A stretch of DNA of 64,000 bases. It comes from Amycolatopsis sp. CA-126428. Its GTDB lineage: Bacteria; Actinomycetota; Actinomycetes; Mycobacteriales; Pseudonocardiaceae. A program made the translations under genes and the position numbers. The DNA lies in assembly GCF_002904335.1 (NCBI RefSeq), contig NZ_PPHF01000158.1, forward strand, positions 1-64,000. Reading direction: 5' to 3'. Positions 26,394-34,651 of the stretch are shown piece by piece (positions within the stretch are counted from its first letter, which is position 1; every line of letters begins with the position of its first letter). The notes beneath the pieces were generated by a model. It saw only the letters and a list, made by a program, of their open reading frames with translations. It was not told the origin of the DNA and made no database searches.

Positions 26394-29189
26394 TTGGCCC
26401 CGCAGAACGACGGCGCCTCCGGCAAGGAGACCCCGGCACGCGTACGCGTCATCCGTGACGGATTGGCGGCGCACCTGCCCGACATCGACCCGGAGGAGAC
26501 CGCCGAGTGGCTGGACTCCTTCGACGAGGCTCTGGCGAGGGGCGGTCAGCAGCGGGCCCGGTACCTGATGCTGCGCATCCTCGAGCGCGCCCGGGAACGG
26601 AACGTCGGCGTCCCCGCCCTGACCTCGACGGACTACGTCAACACCATCCCCACGGAGAACGAGCCGTGGTTCCCCGGCGACGAGGAGATCGAGCGCCGCT
26701 ACCGCGCCTGGATCCGCTGGAACGCGGCGATCATGGTGCACCGCGCGCAGCGCCCGGGTGTCGGCGTCGGCGGCCACATCTCGACCTACGCCTCCTCGGC
26801 CGCGCTGTACGAGGTGGGCTTCAACCACTTCTTCCGCGGCAAGGACCACTCCGGCGGCGGCGACCAGATCTACATCCAGGGCCACGCCTCCCCCGGCATC
26901 TACGCCCGCGCGTTCCTCGAGGGCCGGCTGAGCGAGTCGCAGCTCGACGGCTTCCGGCAGGAATTCAGCCACGCGGGTGAAGGCGGCGGCCTGCCGTCGT
27001 ACCCGCACCCCCGGCTGATGCCGGAGTTCTGGGAGAACCCGACGGTGTCCATGGGCCTCGGCCCGATGAACGCCATCTACCAGGCCCGGTTCAACCGCTA
27101 CCTGCGCGACCGCGGCATCAAGAACACCGACGACCAGCACGTCTGGGCGTTCCTCGGCGACGGCGAGATGGACGAGGCGGAGTCCCGCGGCCTGATCCAC
27201 GTCGCGGCCGGCGAGGGCCTCGACAACCTGACCTTCGTGATCAACTGCAACCTGCAGCGGCTCGACGGCCCGGTGCGCGGCAACGGCAAGATCATCCAGG
27301 AGCTGGAGTCGTACTTCCGCGGTGCCGGCTGGAACGTCATCAAGGTGATCTGGGGCCGCGAGTGGGACTCGCTGCTGCACGCCGACCGCGACGGCGCCCT
27401 GGTCAACCTGATGAACGTCACCCCCGACGGTGACTACCAGACGTACAAGGCCAACGACGGCGCCTTCGTCCGCGAGCACTTCTTCGGCCGCGACCCGCGG
27501 ACGAAGGACCTGGTCAAGGACCTCTCCGACGCCGACATCTGGAACCTCAAGCGCGGCGGCCACGACTACCGCAAGGTGTACGCGGCCTACAAGTCGGCGC
27601 TGGAGCACCACGGCCAGCCGACGGTGATCCTGGCCCACACCATCAAGGGCTACGGCCTGGGCCCGGCGTTCGAGGGCCGCAACGCCACGCACCAGATGAA
27701 GAAGCTCACCCTCGACGACCTGAAGCTGTTCCGCGACTCGCAGCGGATCCCGATCAGCGACGAGGAGCTGGAGCGCAACCCGAAGCTGCCGCCGTACTAC
27801 CACCCGGGCGCGAACTCGCCCGAGATCGAGTACATGATCGGCCGCCGCAAGGCGCTCGGCGGGTTCCTGCCGGAACGCCGTCCGAAGGCCGCGAAGGCGC
27901 TGGTCCTGCCCGGCGACAAGGTCTACGAGGGCATCCGGCGGGGCTCCGGCAAGCAGGAGGTCGCCACGACGATGGCGTTCGTCCGGCTGGTCCGCGAGCT
28001 GGCCAAGGACTCCGAGATCGGCAAGCGGGTCGTCCCGATCATCCCGGACGAGGCCCGCACCTTCGGCCTCGACTCGATGTTCCCGACCGCCAAGATCTAC
28101 AACCCGCACGGCCAGACCTACACCTCGGTCGACGCGAGCCTGATGCTGGCCTACAAGGAGTCCGAGAAGGGCCAGCTGCTGCACGAGGGCATCAACGAGG
28201 CGGGCTCCACCGCGTCGTTCACCGCCGTCGGCACGTCGTACGCGACGCACGGCGAGCCGATGATCCCGATCTACATCTTCTACTCGATGTTCGGGTTCCA
28301 GCGGACGGGTGACGGCCTGTACGCCGCCGCCGACCAGATGGCCCGCGGGTTCGTCCTCGGCGCCACCGCCGGCCGGACCACCCTGACGGGTGAAGGCCTG
28401 CAGCACGCCGACGGGCACTCGCTGCTGCTGGCGGCGACCAACCCGGCCGCGGTGGCCTACGACCCGGCGTGGTCGTTCGAGATCGCGCACATCGTCAAGG
28501 ACGGCCTGCGCCGGATGTACGGCGAGGCCGGCCCGGACGGCAACGGCGAGAACGTCTTCTACTACATGACGATCTACAACGAGCCGTACCAGCAGCCCGC
28601 CGAGCCGGAGAACCTCGACGTCGACGGCCTGCTCAAGGGGCTGTACAAGTACGCCGAGGCCCCGGACGGCGACGGCCCGGAGGTGCAGATCCTCGTCTCC
28701 GGCGTCACGATGCCGGACGCGCTGAAGGCGCAGAAGATGCTGGCCGAGGAGTGGGGCGTGCGGGCCGCGGTGTGGTCGGCCACGTCGTGGACCGAGCTGC
28801 GGCGCGAAGCCGTCGAGATCGACCACGACAACCTGCTCTACCCGGGCAGCGAGCCGCGCGTGCCGTACGTCACGGAGGCGCTTTCGGGCAGCAACGGGCC
28901 GGTCGTGGCCGTGTCGGACTGGATGCGCGCGGTGCCGGACCTGATCCGCCCGTACGTCCCGACCGACATGCTGACGCTGGGCACGGACGGCTTCGGCTTC
29001 TCCGACACCCGGCCGGCGGCGCGGCGGAAGTTCCTGGTCGACGCCGAGTCGATCACCGTCGGGGCGCTGTCGATCCTGGCCAAGCGCGGCGAGGTCGAGC
29101 AGGCGAAGGTCCTCGAAGCGGCCACGAAGTACCGGCTCGACGACATCGCGGCCGCCGGGCCGCAGACGTCGGAGTCCGGCAACGCGTGA
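26394..29189 (+). CDS. aceE: Pyruvate dehydrogenase E1 component (homodimeric AceE)
   Basis: A 931-residue thiamine diphosphate enzyme that decarboxylates pyruvate and passes the acetyl group to the lipoyl E2 subunit. Length and sequence match the actinobacterial homodimeric E1 (901 in M. tuberculosis). Visible marks are GVGVGGHISTYASSA early on, the ThDP-Mg motif GDGEMDEAES with its downstream NCNLQRLDG (residues about 255-290), and the transketolase domain with TLTGEGLQHADGHS. TTG 26394 is chosen because AAGGAG lies 5 bases upstream; earlier starts have no ribosome site. A strong hairpin follows the stop. No E2 or E3 gene is nearby, although a lipoate ligase lies in the window at 49.3 kb. 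Confidence 0.97.
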   Translation: MAPQNDGASGKETPARVRVIRDGLAAHLPDIDPEETAEWLDSFDEALARGGQQRARYLMLRILERARERNVGVPALTSTDYVNTIPTENEPWFPGDEEIERRYRAWIRWNAAIMVHRAQRPGVGVGGHISTYASSAALYEVGFNHFFRGKDHSGGGDQIYIQGHASPGIYARAFLEGRLSESQLDGFRQEFSHAGEGGGLPSYPHPRLMPEFWENPTVSMGLGPMNAIYQARFNRYLRDRGIKNTDDQHVWAFLGDGEMDEAESRGLIHVAAGEGLDNLTFVINCNLQRLDGPVRGNGKIIQELESYFRGAGWNVIKVIWGREWDSLLHADRDGALVNLMNVTPDGDYQTYKANDGAFVREHFFGRDPRTKDLVKDLSDADIWNLKRGGHDYRKVYAAYKSALEHHGQPTVILAHTIKGYGLGPAFEGRNATHQMKKLTLDDLKLFRDSQRIPISDEELERNPKLPPYYHPGANSPEIEYMIGRRKALGGFLPERRPKAAKALVLPGDKVYEGIRRGSGKQEVATTMAFVRLVRELAKDSEIGKRVVPIIPDEARTFGLDSMFPTAKIYNPHGQTYTSVDASLMLAYKESEKGQLLHEGINEAGSTASFTAVGTSYATHGEPMIPIYIFYSMFGFQRTGDGLYAAADQMARGFVLGATAGRTTLTGEGLQHADGHSLLLAATNPAAVAYDPAWSFEIAHIVKDGLRRMYGEAGPDGNGENVFYYMTIYNEPYQQPAEPENLDVDGLLKGLYKYAEAPDGDGPEVQILVSGVTMPDALKAQKMLAEEWGVRAAVWSATSWTELRREAVEIDHDNLLYPGSEPRVPYVTEALSGSNGPVVAVSDWMRAVPDLIRPYVPTDMLTLGTDGFGFSDTRPAARRKFLVDAESITVGALSILAKRGEVEQAKVLEAATKYRLDDIAAAGPQTSESGNA

Positions 29190-29203
29190 TCAGGTGCTAG
29201 TTT

Positions 29204-29240
29204 CGGGACCCGGCAGACATCGGATGTCTGCCGGGTCCCG
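29204..29240 (+). terminator. aceE terminator
   Basis: A perfect 18-base inverted repeat (arms 29204-29221 and 29223-29240) begins 14 bases after the aceE stop, without a T-run. It separates aceE from the lactate dehydrogenase gene, whose ribosome site is at 29258. Confidence 0.8.
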
Positions 29241-29272
29241 CTCGCTCGTAGTCCGTTAGGGAGTTGATCAGG

Positions 29273-30484
29273 GTGACGAAGCGCCGGCTGCCGAAGCCGA
29301 GTGAGCTGCAGCAGATCCTGCGGCCGAAGCCGATCGTGCTGAACCCGACGGACCGGCGGCTGGCGAACGCGCACACCGTCGCCGACCTGCGGATGATCGC
29401 GCGCAAGCGCACCCCGCGGGCGGCGTTCGACTACACCGACGGCGCCGCCGAGCTCGAAGACAGCCTGCTCCGCGCCCGGCAGGCGTACCGCCGCGTCGAA
29501 TTCCACCCGAACGTGCTGCGCGGGGTGTCCGATGTGGACACCACGCGCGACATCCTCGGCAAGACCTCGGCGTTGCCGTTCGCCTTCGCCCCCACCGGTT
29601 TCACCCGGATGATGCAGCACGAGGGCGAGCGCGCGGTGGCCCGTGTCGCCGAGCGCAACGGCATCCCCGTCGGGCTCTCGACGATGGCGACGACGTCGAT
29701 CGAGGACCTCGCCGAAGCCGCGCCGGGCGCCCGCAAGTGGTTCCAGCTCTACGTCTGGCGCGACCACGGCGCCGGTGAAGATCTGATGAATCGCGCGTGG
29801 GCGGCGGGCTACGACACGCTCATGCTGACCGTGGACACCCCCGTCGGCGGTGCCCGCCTCCGCGACGTCCGCAACGGCCTGACCATCCCGCCGGCGTTGA
29901 CGCTCAAGACGTTCCTCGACGGCGCGATGCACCCGGCGTGGTGGTTCAACCTGCTCACCACCGAGCCGCTGAACTTCGCCTCGCTCAGCCACTTCGACGG
30001 GACGGTCGCGGAACTGCTGAACAAGCTCTTCGACCCGACGCTGAACTTCGACGACCTCGACTGGGTCCGGCAGACCTGGCCGGGCAAGCTCGTGGTCAAG
30101 GGCGTCCAGAACGTCGACGACGCCCGGGACGTGGTGAAGCACGGCGCGGACGCGGTCCTGATCTCCAACCACGGCGGCCGCCAGCTCGACCGCGCCCCGA
30201 CGCCGCTCGAGCTGCTCCCGGCGGTCCTGGACGAGCTCCAGGGCGACGCGGAGGTCTGGATCGACACGGGCATCCTGTCGGGCGGCGACATCGTGGCGGC
30301 GATCGCCCGGGGCGCGGACGCGGTCCTGATCGGCCGCGCGTTCCTGTACGGCCTGATGGCCGGCGGCGAGCGCGGCGTCCAGCGCTGCGTGGACATCCTG
30401 CGGACGGAAATGGTCCGCACGATGCAGCTGCTCGGCGTCCGGACGCTGAAGGACCTGACGCCGAGCCACGCCACCCTGCGTTAG
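29273..30484 (+). CDS. lldD: FMN-dependent L-lactate dehydrogenase (quinone), LldD2-like
   Basis: A 403-residue member of the FMN-dependent alpha-hydroxy acid oxidising family, very similar in layout to mycobacterial LldD2. It oxidises L-lactate to pyruvate and passes electrons to the quinone pool. The FMN barrel begins with TPRAAFDYTDGAAE, and the active site is SNHGGRQLD, holding the catalytic histidine and the substrate arginine; TVDTPVGGARLRD is also conserved. GTG 29273 has AGGGAG 9 bases upstream. It sits between aceE (which uses its product) and a lactate permease gene, supporting lactate as substrate; the enzyme's close relatives include other 2-hydroxy acid oxidases. Confidence 0.85.
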   Translation: MTKRRLPKPSELQQILRPKPIVLNPTDRRLANAHTVADLRMIARKRTPRAAFDYTDGAAELEDSLLRARQAYRRVEFHPNVLRGVSDVDTTRDILGKTSALPFAFAPTGFTRMMQHEGERAVARVAERNGIPVGLSTMATTSIEDLAEAAPGARKWFQLYVWRDHGAGEDLMNRAWAAGYDTLMLTVDTPVGGARLRDVRNGLTIPPALTLKTFLDGAMHPAWWFNLLTTEPLNFASLSHFDGTVAELLNKLFDPTLNFDDLDWVRQTWPGKLVVKGVQNVDDARDVVKHGADAVLISNHGGRQLDRAPTPLELLPAVLDELQGDAEVWIDTGILSGGDIVAAIARGADAVLIGRAFLYGLMAGGERGVQRCVDILRTEMVRTMQLLGVRTLKDLTPSHATLR

Positions 30485-31228
30485 TCAGACCTGCGCCTGG
30501 CCGCCGTCGACGAAGAACTCGACGCCGTTGACGAAGCTCGCCTCGTCGGTGGCCAGGAACAACGCGGCCGCGGCGATCTCCGACGGGTCGCCGAGGCGGC
30601 CCAGCGGGACCGCGCTCGCCATCTGCTCCACCATCGCCTGCTCCGCGCCGGGCTCGGCCAGGCCGAGCAGGCCCGGGGTGAGCGTCGGCCCGGGGCTCAG
30701 GACGTTGACACGCACCCCGCGTCCCTGCAGGTCGAGCGCCCAGGTGCGGGCGAAGTTGCGCACGGCGGCCTTCGTCGAGGCGTAGAGGCTCATGCCCGGC
30801 GCCACGCGCGTCGACGTCGTCGAGCCGGTGATGATGATCGACGCCTTCTCGTTCAGCAGCGGCAACGCCTTCTGCACGGTGAAGAGGACGCCCTTGACGT
30901 TCGTGCCGAAGGTCGCGTCGAACTGCTCCTCGGTGATCTCGCCCAGCGGGGCCGAAACGCCGCCGCCGGAGTTGGCCACCACGACGTCCAGGCCGCGGCC
31001 GCGCTCGGCGATCGCGCGGTAGACCTCGTCCAGGTCGGCGAGGTTCGCCGAGTCGGCGCGGATCGCCTGGACCGATCCGCCGATCTCGGCGACGGCGTCG
31101 TCCAGCACCTCTTTGCGCCGCCCGGTGATGACGACGTGGGCGCCTTCCGCCGCGAACCGCTTCGCGATCCCCAGGCCGATGCCGGTTCCGCCGCCGGTCA
31201 CGAGCGCGGTCTTGTTCTCCAGGTTCAC
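30485..31228 (-). CDS. SDR family oxidoreductase (3-oxoacyl reductase-like)
   Basis: A 247-residue classical short-chain dehydrogenase. The cofactor motif is TGGGTGIGLGIAK (residues about 10-22), the catalytic serine is in ITGSTTS, and the active site is YASTK. The length and the C-terminal VDGGQAQV match the FabG-like group. It starts with GTG preceded by GGAGGG. A minus-strand promoter (TTGACT at 31291-31286, TAGGTT at 31267-31262) lies within the large palindrome shared with the divergent TetR gene, so this gene is very probably its target. Substrate unknown. Confidence 0.85.
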   Translation of the reverse strand: MNLENKTALVTGGGTGIGLGIAKRFAAEGAHVVITGRRKEVLDDAVAEIGGSVQAIRADSANLADLDEVYRAIAERGRGLDVVVANSGGGVSAPLGEITEEQFDATFGTNVKGVLFTVQKALPLLNEKASIIITGSTTSTRVAPGMSLYASTKAAVRNFARTWALDLQGRGVRVNVLSPGPTLTPGLLGLAEPGAEQAMVEQMASAVPLGRLGDPSEIAAAALFLATDEASFVNGVEFFVDGGQAQV

Positions 31229-31241
31229 GATGCCCTCCGAG

Positions 31242-31294
31242 TTCTTGACTGCTTCGTCCAGAACCTACGCCGTTCTGGACGAGATAGTCAAGAA
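31242..31294. promoter_or_regulatory. 53-bp nested palindromic operator between SDR and TetR genes
   Basis: Two inverted repeats share one centre: outer arms TTCTTGACT/AGTCAAGAA (31242-31250, 31286-31294) and inner arms CGTCCAGAAC/GTTCTGGACG (31255-31264, 31272-31281), with a 7-base core. It covers the SDR promoter. Likely bound by the TetR protein encoded next to it, perhaps as two dimers. Confidence 0.75.
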
Positions 31295-31310
31295 TGCCTA
31301 TCCTGAAGAC

Positions 31311-31904
31311 ATGGCCAGACCTCGGAGCTTCGACGAAGGCGCGGTCCTGCGCACCGCGCGGGACCGGTTCTGGTCGACCGGCTACGCGGGCACGAAGATC
31401 GACGACATCGCCGCCGCGACCGGACTCGGCAAGGGCAGCCTCTACGGCGCCTTCGGTGACAAGCACGCCCTCTTCGTGCGCGTCTTCGACGACCACTGCG
31501 CCACCGCGGTCGAGAGCGCGCGGCGCAGGCTCGAAGGCCCCGACAGCGAGGCCTACGAGCGGCTGCGCGACTACGTCCTGGCCGACGCCGAAGCCGTCAT
31601 CGCCGACGACATCCACCGGGGCTGCCTCATCGCGAAGGCCGCGGCCGAGTGCGCCGAGCACGACGCCGAGATCGCGGCGCGCGCCCGGCAGGCGTTCCGC
31701 GAGCTGAACGCCATGCTGACGGCCTGCGTCGCGGCCGCTCAGCGCGCGGGCGACATCGCCGAAGGCCACGACCCGGCCCGGCTGGCCGGCCTCCTCCTCG
31801 CGACCATGCGCGGCATCGAAGCCCTGGGCAAAGGCGGCTGCGACCAGGCCGACCTGCGCGGCATCGCCGAAACCGCCCTGGCCGTGCTGCCGGTCAACAG
31901 CTGA
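31311..31904 (+). CDS. TetR/AcrR family transcriptional regulator
   Basis: A 197-residue repressor with the TetR-type DNA-binding domain at residues about 8-55 (helix-turn-helix around TKIDDIAAATGLGKGSLYGAFGD). The C-terminal part resembles the TetR_C subfamily common next to oxidoreductases, with a cysteine-containing segment (DIHRGCLIAKAAAEC). Divergent from the SDR gene, with a nested palindromic operator between. Local repression of the SDR gene and itself is the simplest reading. Confidence 0.88.
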   Translation: MARPRSFDEGAVLRTARDRFWSTGYAGTKIDDIAAATGLGKGSLYGAFGDKHALFVRVFDDHCATAVESARRRLEGPDSEAYERLRDYVLADAEAVIADDIHRGCLIAKAAAECAEHDAEIAARARQAFRELNAMLTACVAAAQRAGDIAEGHDPARLAGLLLATMRGIEALGKGGCDQADLRGIAETALAVLPVNS

Positions 31905-31915
31905 CCCGTTGGGCC

Positions 31916-31949
31916 AACCGGTCTCAAGTTCTTGACGGACCGACCGGTT
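31916..31949. promoter_or_regulatory. Inverted repeat upstream of lctP
   Basis: AACCGGTC (31916-31923) and GACCGGTT (31942-31949) form perfect 8-base arms around 18 bases. The spacer holds TTGACG (31932-31937), a possible -35 with GAAGAT 18 bases on as a weak -10. It may be the binding site of a regulator of lactate uptake. Confidence 0.4.
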
Positions 31950-32014
31950 TGTGACGAAGATCTCGGGCACCCGCCGAAAGGCCGTTTTCGCATCGTGGAA
32001 AACGGAGGTCGCCC

Positions 32015-33625
32015 GTGTTCGTGCAGGATTTGACTCCGCTGGGCTCGCTGGGCCTGTCCGCGCTCGTGGCCGTACTGCCGCTCGCCACCGTCCTGGTGCT
32101 GCTCGGGGCCGTCCGGATGCGAGCCCACCACGCCGCTCTCATCGGGCTGCTCGTCGCGCTCGTCGTGGGGATCGCCGCGTACGGGATGCCGGTCGTGCAG
32201 GCCGTCTCCGGGGCGCTGCAGGGCGCCGCGTTCGGGTTGTGGCCGATCATGTGGATCGTCGTCAACGCGCTCTGGATCTACCGGCTCACCGTGCGGACCG
32301 GGCACTTCGACGTCCTGCGCCGCTCGTTCGGGCGTCTCTCCGACGACCCGCGCATCCAGGCGCTGATCATCGCCTTCTGCTTCGGCGCGCTCATGGAGGC
32401 CCTCGCCGGCTTCGGCGCGCCGGTGGCGATCAGCGCCGTGATGCTGGTGGCCGTCGGGTTCCACCCGGTCAAGGCGGCCGTCGTCGCACTGGTCGCCAAC
32501 ACCGCGCCGGTCGCGTTCGGCGCCATGGGCACCCCGGTCGTCACCCTCGCCCAGGTCACCGGCCTGCCGCTGCAGGAGGTGTCGTCGATCGTCGGGCGCC
32601 AGACGCCGCTGCTCGCGCTGGTCGTGCCCCTGTTGCTGGTGATCATCGTCGACGGCAAGCGCGGCCTGAAGGACACCTGGCTGCCCGCGCTCGTCTGCGG
32701 GGTCGCGTTCGGGCTCGTGCAGTTCCTCGCCTCGAACTACGTGTCACCGCAGCTGGCCGACATCGGGGCGGCGCTGGCCGGCGCGGCCGCGCTGGTCGCG
32801 CTCCCCCAGACCCGGCGCCCGGTGCCCGAAGCCGTCCGGATCGGCACCGGCGGGACGGCGACCGCCGAAGCGCCGCCGGAGGACTCGCGGGGCGACGTCG
32901 TCAAGGCGTACCTGCCGTACCTGCTCATCATCGTGATCTTCTCGATCGCCGTGCTGCCGCCGGTCAAGCGGCTGCTGGACAAGGCGACCTGGAAGTTCCA
33001 CTGGCCCGGGCTGAACGTCGCCGCGCCGAACGGGAAACCGGTGTCCGGCAACACGTTCTCGCTGCCGTTCCTCAACACCGGCGGCACGCTGGTGCTGCTG
33101 GCGGGCGTCATCACGGCGGCGTTGCTGGCGGTGAAGGCGGGCGACACCGCGCAGGAGTGGCTGGCGACGGTCAAGGAGCTGCGGTTCGCGATCCTGACCG
33201 TCACGGGCGTGCTCGCGCTGGCCTACGTGATGAACCTGTCCGGCCAGACCTCCACGATCGGCACGTTCATCGCCGCCGCGGGTGCCGGGCTGGCGTTCCT
33301 CTCCCCGGTGCTGGGCTGGTTCGGCGTCGCCGTCTCGGGGTCCGACACCTCGGCGAACGCCCTGTTCGGCGCCCTGCAGGTGACGGCCGCGCACCAGACG
33401 GGCCTGCCCGCGGACCTGCTGGCCGCGGCGAACAGCTCCGGCGGCGTCCTCGGCAAGATGGTGTCGCCGCAGAACCTCACCATCGCCTGCGTGGCGGCGA
33501 ACCTGCCCGGCGAGGAGGGGAAGCTGCTGCGGAAGGTGCTGCCGTGGAGTCTCGGGCTGCTGCTCGCGATGTGCCTGATCGTGTGGGGTCAGAGCACCGC
33601 GGCGCTCAGCTGGATGCTGCCGTGA
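32015..33625 (+). CDS. lctP: L-lactate permease
   Basis: A 536-residue membrane transporter of the LctP/GlcA family, which carries L-lactate (and glycolate) with protons. It has about 13 hydrophobic helices with the family segments FCFGALMEALAGFGAPVAIS and AFGAMGTPV in the first half, and SGSDTSANALFGALQ and SSGGVLGKMVSPQNL near the end. GTG 32015 has GGAGG 6 bases upstream. A partner lactate dehydrogenase gene lies 1.5 kb upstream, across an unrelated TetR/SDR pair. The last 20 bases overlap the convergent pnuC gene. Confidence 0.9.
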   Translation: MFVQDLTPLGSLGLSALVAVLPLATVLVLLGAVRMRAHHAALIGLLVALVVGIAAYGMPVVQAVSGALQGAAFGLWPIMWIVVNALWIYRLTVRTGHFDVLRRSFGRLSDDPRIQALIIAFCFGALMEALAGFGAPVAISAVMLVAVGFHPVKAAVVALVANTAPVAFGAMGTPVVTLAQVTGLPLQEVSSIVGRQTPLLALVVPLLLVIIVDGKRGLKDTWLPALVCGVAFGLVQFLASNYVSPQLADIGAALAGAAALVALPQTRRPVPEAVRIGTGGTATAEAPPEDSRGDVVKAYLPYLLIIVIFSIAVLPPVKRLLDKATWKFHWPGLNVAAPNGKPVSGNTFSLPFLNTGGTLVLLAGVITAALLAVKAGDTAQEWLATVKELRFAILTVTGVLALAYVMNLSGQTSTIGTFIAAAGAGLAFLSPVLGWFGVAVSGSDTSANALFGALQVTAAHQTGLPADLLAAANSSGGVLGKMVSPQNLTIACVAANLPGEEGKLLRKVLPWSLGLLLAMCLIVWGQSTAALSWMLP

Positions 33626-34244
33626 CCCCGGGCCGGGCGGCGACGCGCTGGGCGGAGCGGTTCCAGCTCCACCAGCCGTGCACGACGAGCCCGGCGAAGA
33701 CGATGTAGATCGCGGCGGAGAAGTAGAGCCCGGACGAAATCTGCAGCGGCACGCCGATGGCGTCGACGGCCAGCCAGACCAGCCAGAATTCGACGAGCCC
33801 GAGTCCCTGCGCCCCGAAGGCCACCAGGGTTCCGACGAAGATGGCGGCGTCCGGCCAGGGCGCCCAGGACGCGTGCAGGGCGTCGAGGACCAGCGCCATC
33901 ACGGTGGTGCCGACGACGAAGGCGCCGACCATGGCCAGCCGTTCGGCCAGCCGGCCCTTGCGGACGACGACGCCGAACACCGGGTCCTTGCGGCGCGTCC
34001 AGGCCCACCAGCCGTAGACGGAGATGGCGAGGATGGCGACCTGCCGCGCGGCGAGCCCGCCGAGGTGCGCGGAGACGTAGACGGCGAAGAGCAGCACCGT
34101 GGCCCCGACCTGCACGGGCCACGTCCACAGGGTGCGACGCTGCGCGAGGAACACGACGGCGAGCGCGAACACCTGCCCGGCGAGCTCCGCGATCGAAATC
34201 CACTGACCGAGCACGGTGATCCCGTGGTGCAGCAGGAAGTCCAC
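33606..34244 (-). CDS. pnuC: PnuC-like vitamin (nicotinamide riboside) transporter
   Basis: A 212-residue membrane protein of the PnuC family, facilitated-diffusion channels that take up nicotinamide riboside; relatives carry thiamine or riboflavin. Seven hydrophobic helices are visible, with tryptophan-rich stretches YGWWAW and the conserved FWLVWLAVDAIGVPL. GTG 34244 has AGGGG 7 bases upstream. I searched the upstream strand for the TPP and cobalamin riboswitch cores and saw none, so the substrate cannot be guessed from regulation. Overlaps lctP tail to tail by 20 bases. Confidence 0.85.
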   Translation of the reverse strand: MDFLLHHGITVLGQWISIAELAGQVFALAVVFLAQRRTLWTWPVQVGATVLLFAVYVSAHLGGLAARQVAILAISVYGWWAWTRRKDPVFGVVVRKGRLAERLAMVGAFVVGTTVMALVLDALHASWAPWPDAAIFVGTLVAFGAQGLGLVEFWLVWLAVDAIGVPLQISSGLYFSAAIYIVFAGLVVHGWWSWNRSAQRVAARPGVTAASS

Positions 34245-34410
34245 GTCACGCCCCTTTCGTCCTACCGCTCCTCAACATGCTCCCTGGCGGACGCATTCCC
34301 CAAGGAGTGTGAGCGGCGAGACATCCCGAGCGGTGAGACGCGGTGGCGCCCGCCGGCTTCGCGACTCGAGGCACCCGGTTTGCCGATCGGCGTCCGCACC
34401 ACTGGACACG

Positions 34411-34638
34411 GCGCGGGCCCGGCGCCTTCCTCGACCGCCGATCCCGCGCCACGCCCCCCGGACCAGCCGTGCGGGCGCCGACGCGTGCTGTCCGCGCCCC
34501 GGAGACGCCAGGCGGCCAAGGACCGTCGCCGTCAAGACCCGTTTCGCGGCCCGTCATCGACCCCTCACCAGAGCCTCACCCCCGCGGCCCACGCAGCAGC
34601 GTGGGCCCGGCGGCTTCCTCGTCCGCCGGGCCCGCGCC
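34411..34638. repeat. Duplicated 40-bp element in the gap between pnuC and the TM-helix gene
   Basis: Positions 34411-34450 and 34599-34638 are about 35/40 identical, sharing the core CTTCCTCG-N-CCGCCG. Both can fold into hairpins. The 407-bp gap 34245-34651 shows no convincing gene; it holds only this duplicate, the terminator at 34603-34633 and presumably the pnuC promoter. Confidence 0.55.
34603..34633 (-). terminator. Terminator of the TM-helix channel gene
   Basis: Perfect 11-base arms (GGGCCCGGCGG/CCGCCGGGCCC) with a 9-base loop lie 19 bases beyond the stop of the minus-strand gene at 34652. A nested alternative hairpin (CCCACGC/GCGTGGG) overlaps its edge. Confidence 0.65.
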
Positions 34639-34651
34639 ACTCACCTGCGCC

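Noticed and set aside
29273..30484. Mycofactocin-associated dehydrogenase MftD instead of lactate dehydrogenase
   Set aside because: No other mycofactocin genes are nearby; a lactate permease gene is, and the sequence follows LldD2 closely.
34245..34350. A riboswitch upstream of pnuC
   Set aside because: I looked for the conserved cores of TPP and cobalamin riboswitches on the minus strand and found neither.
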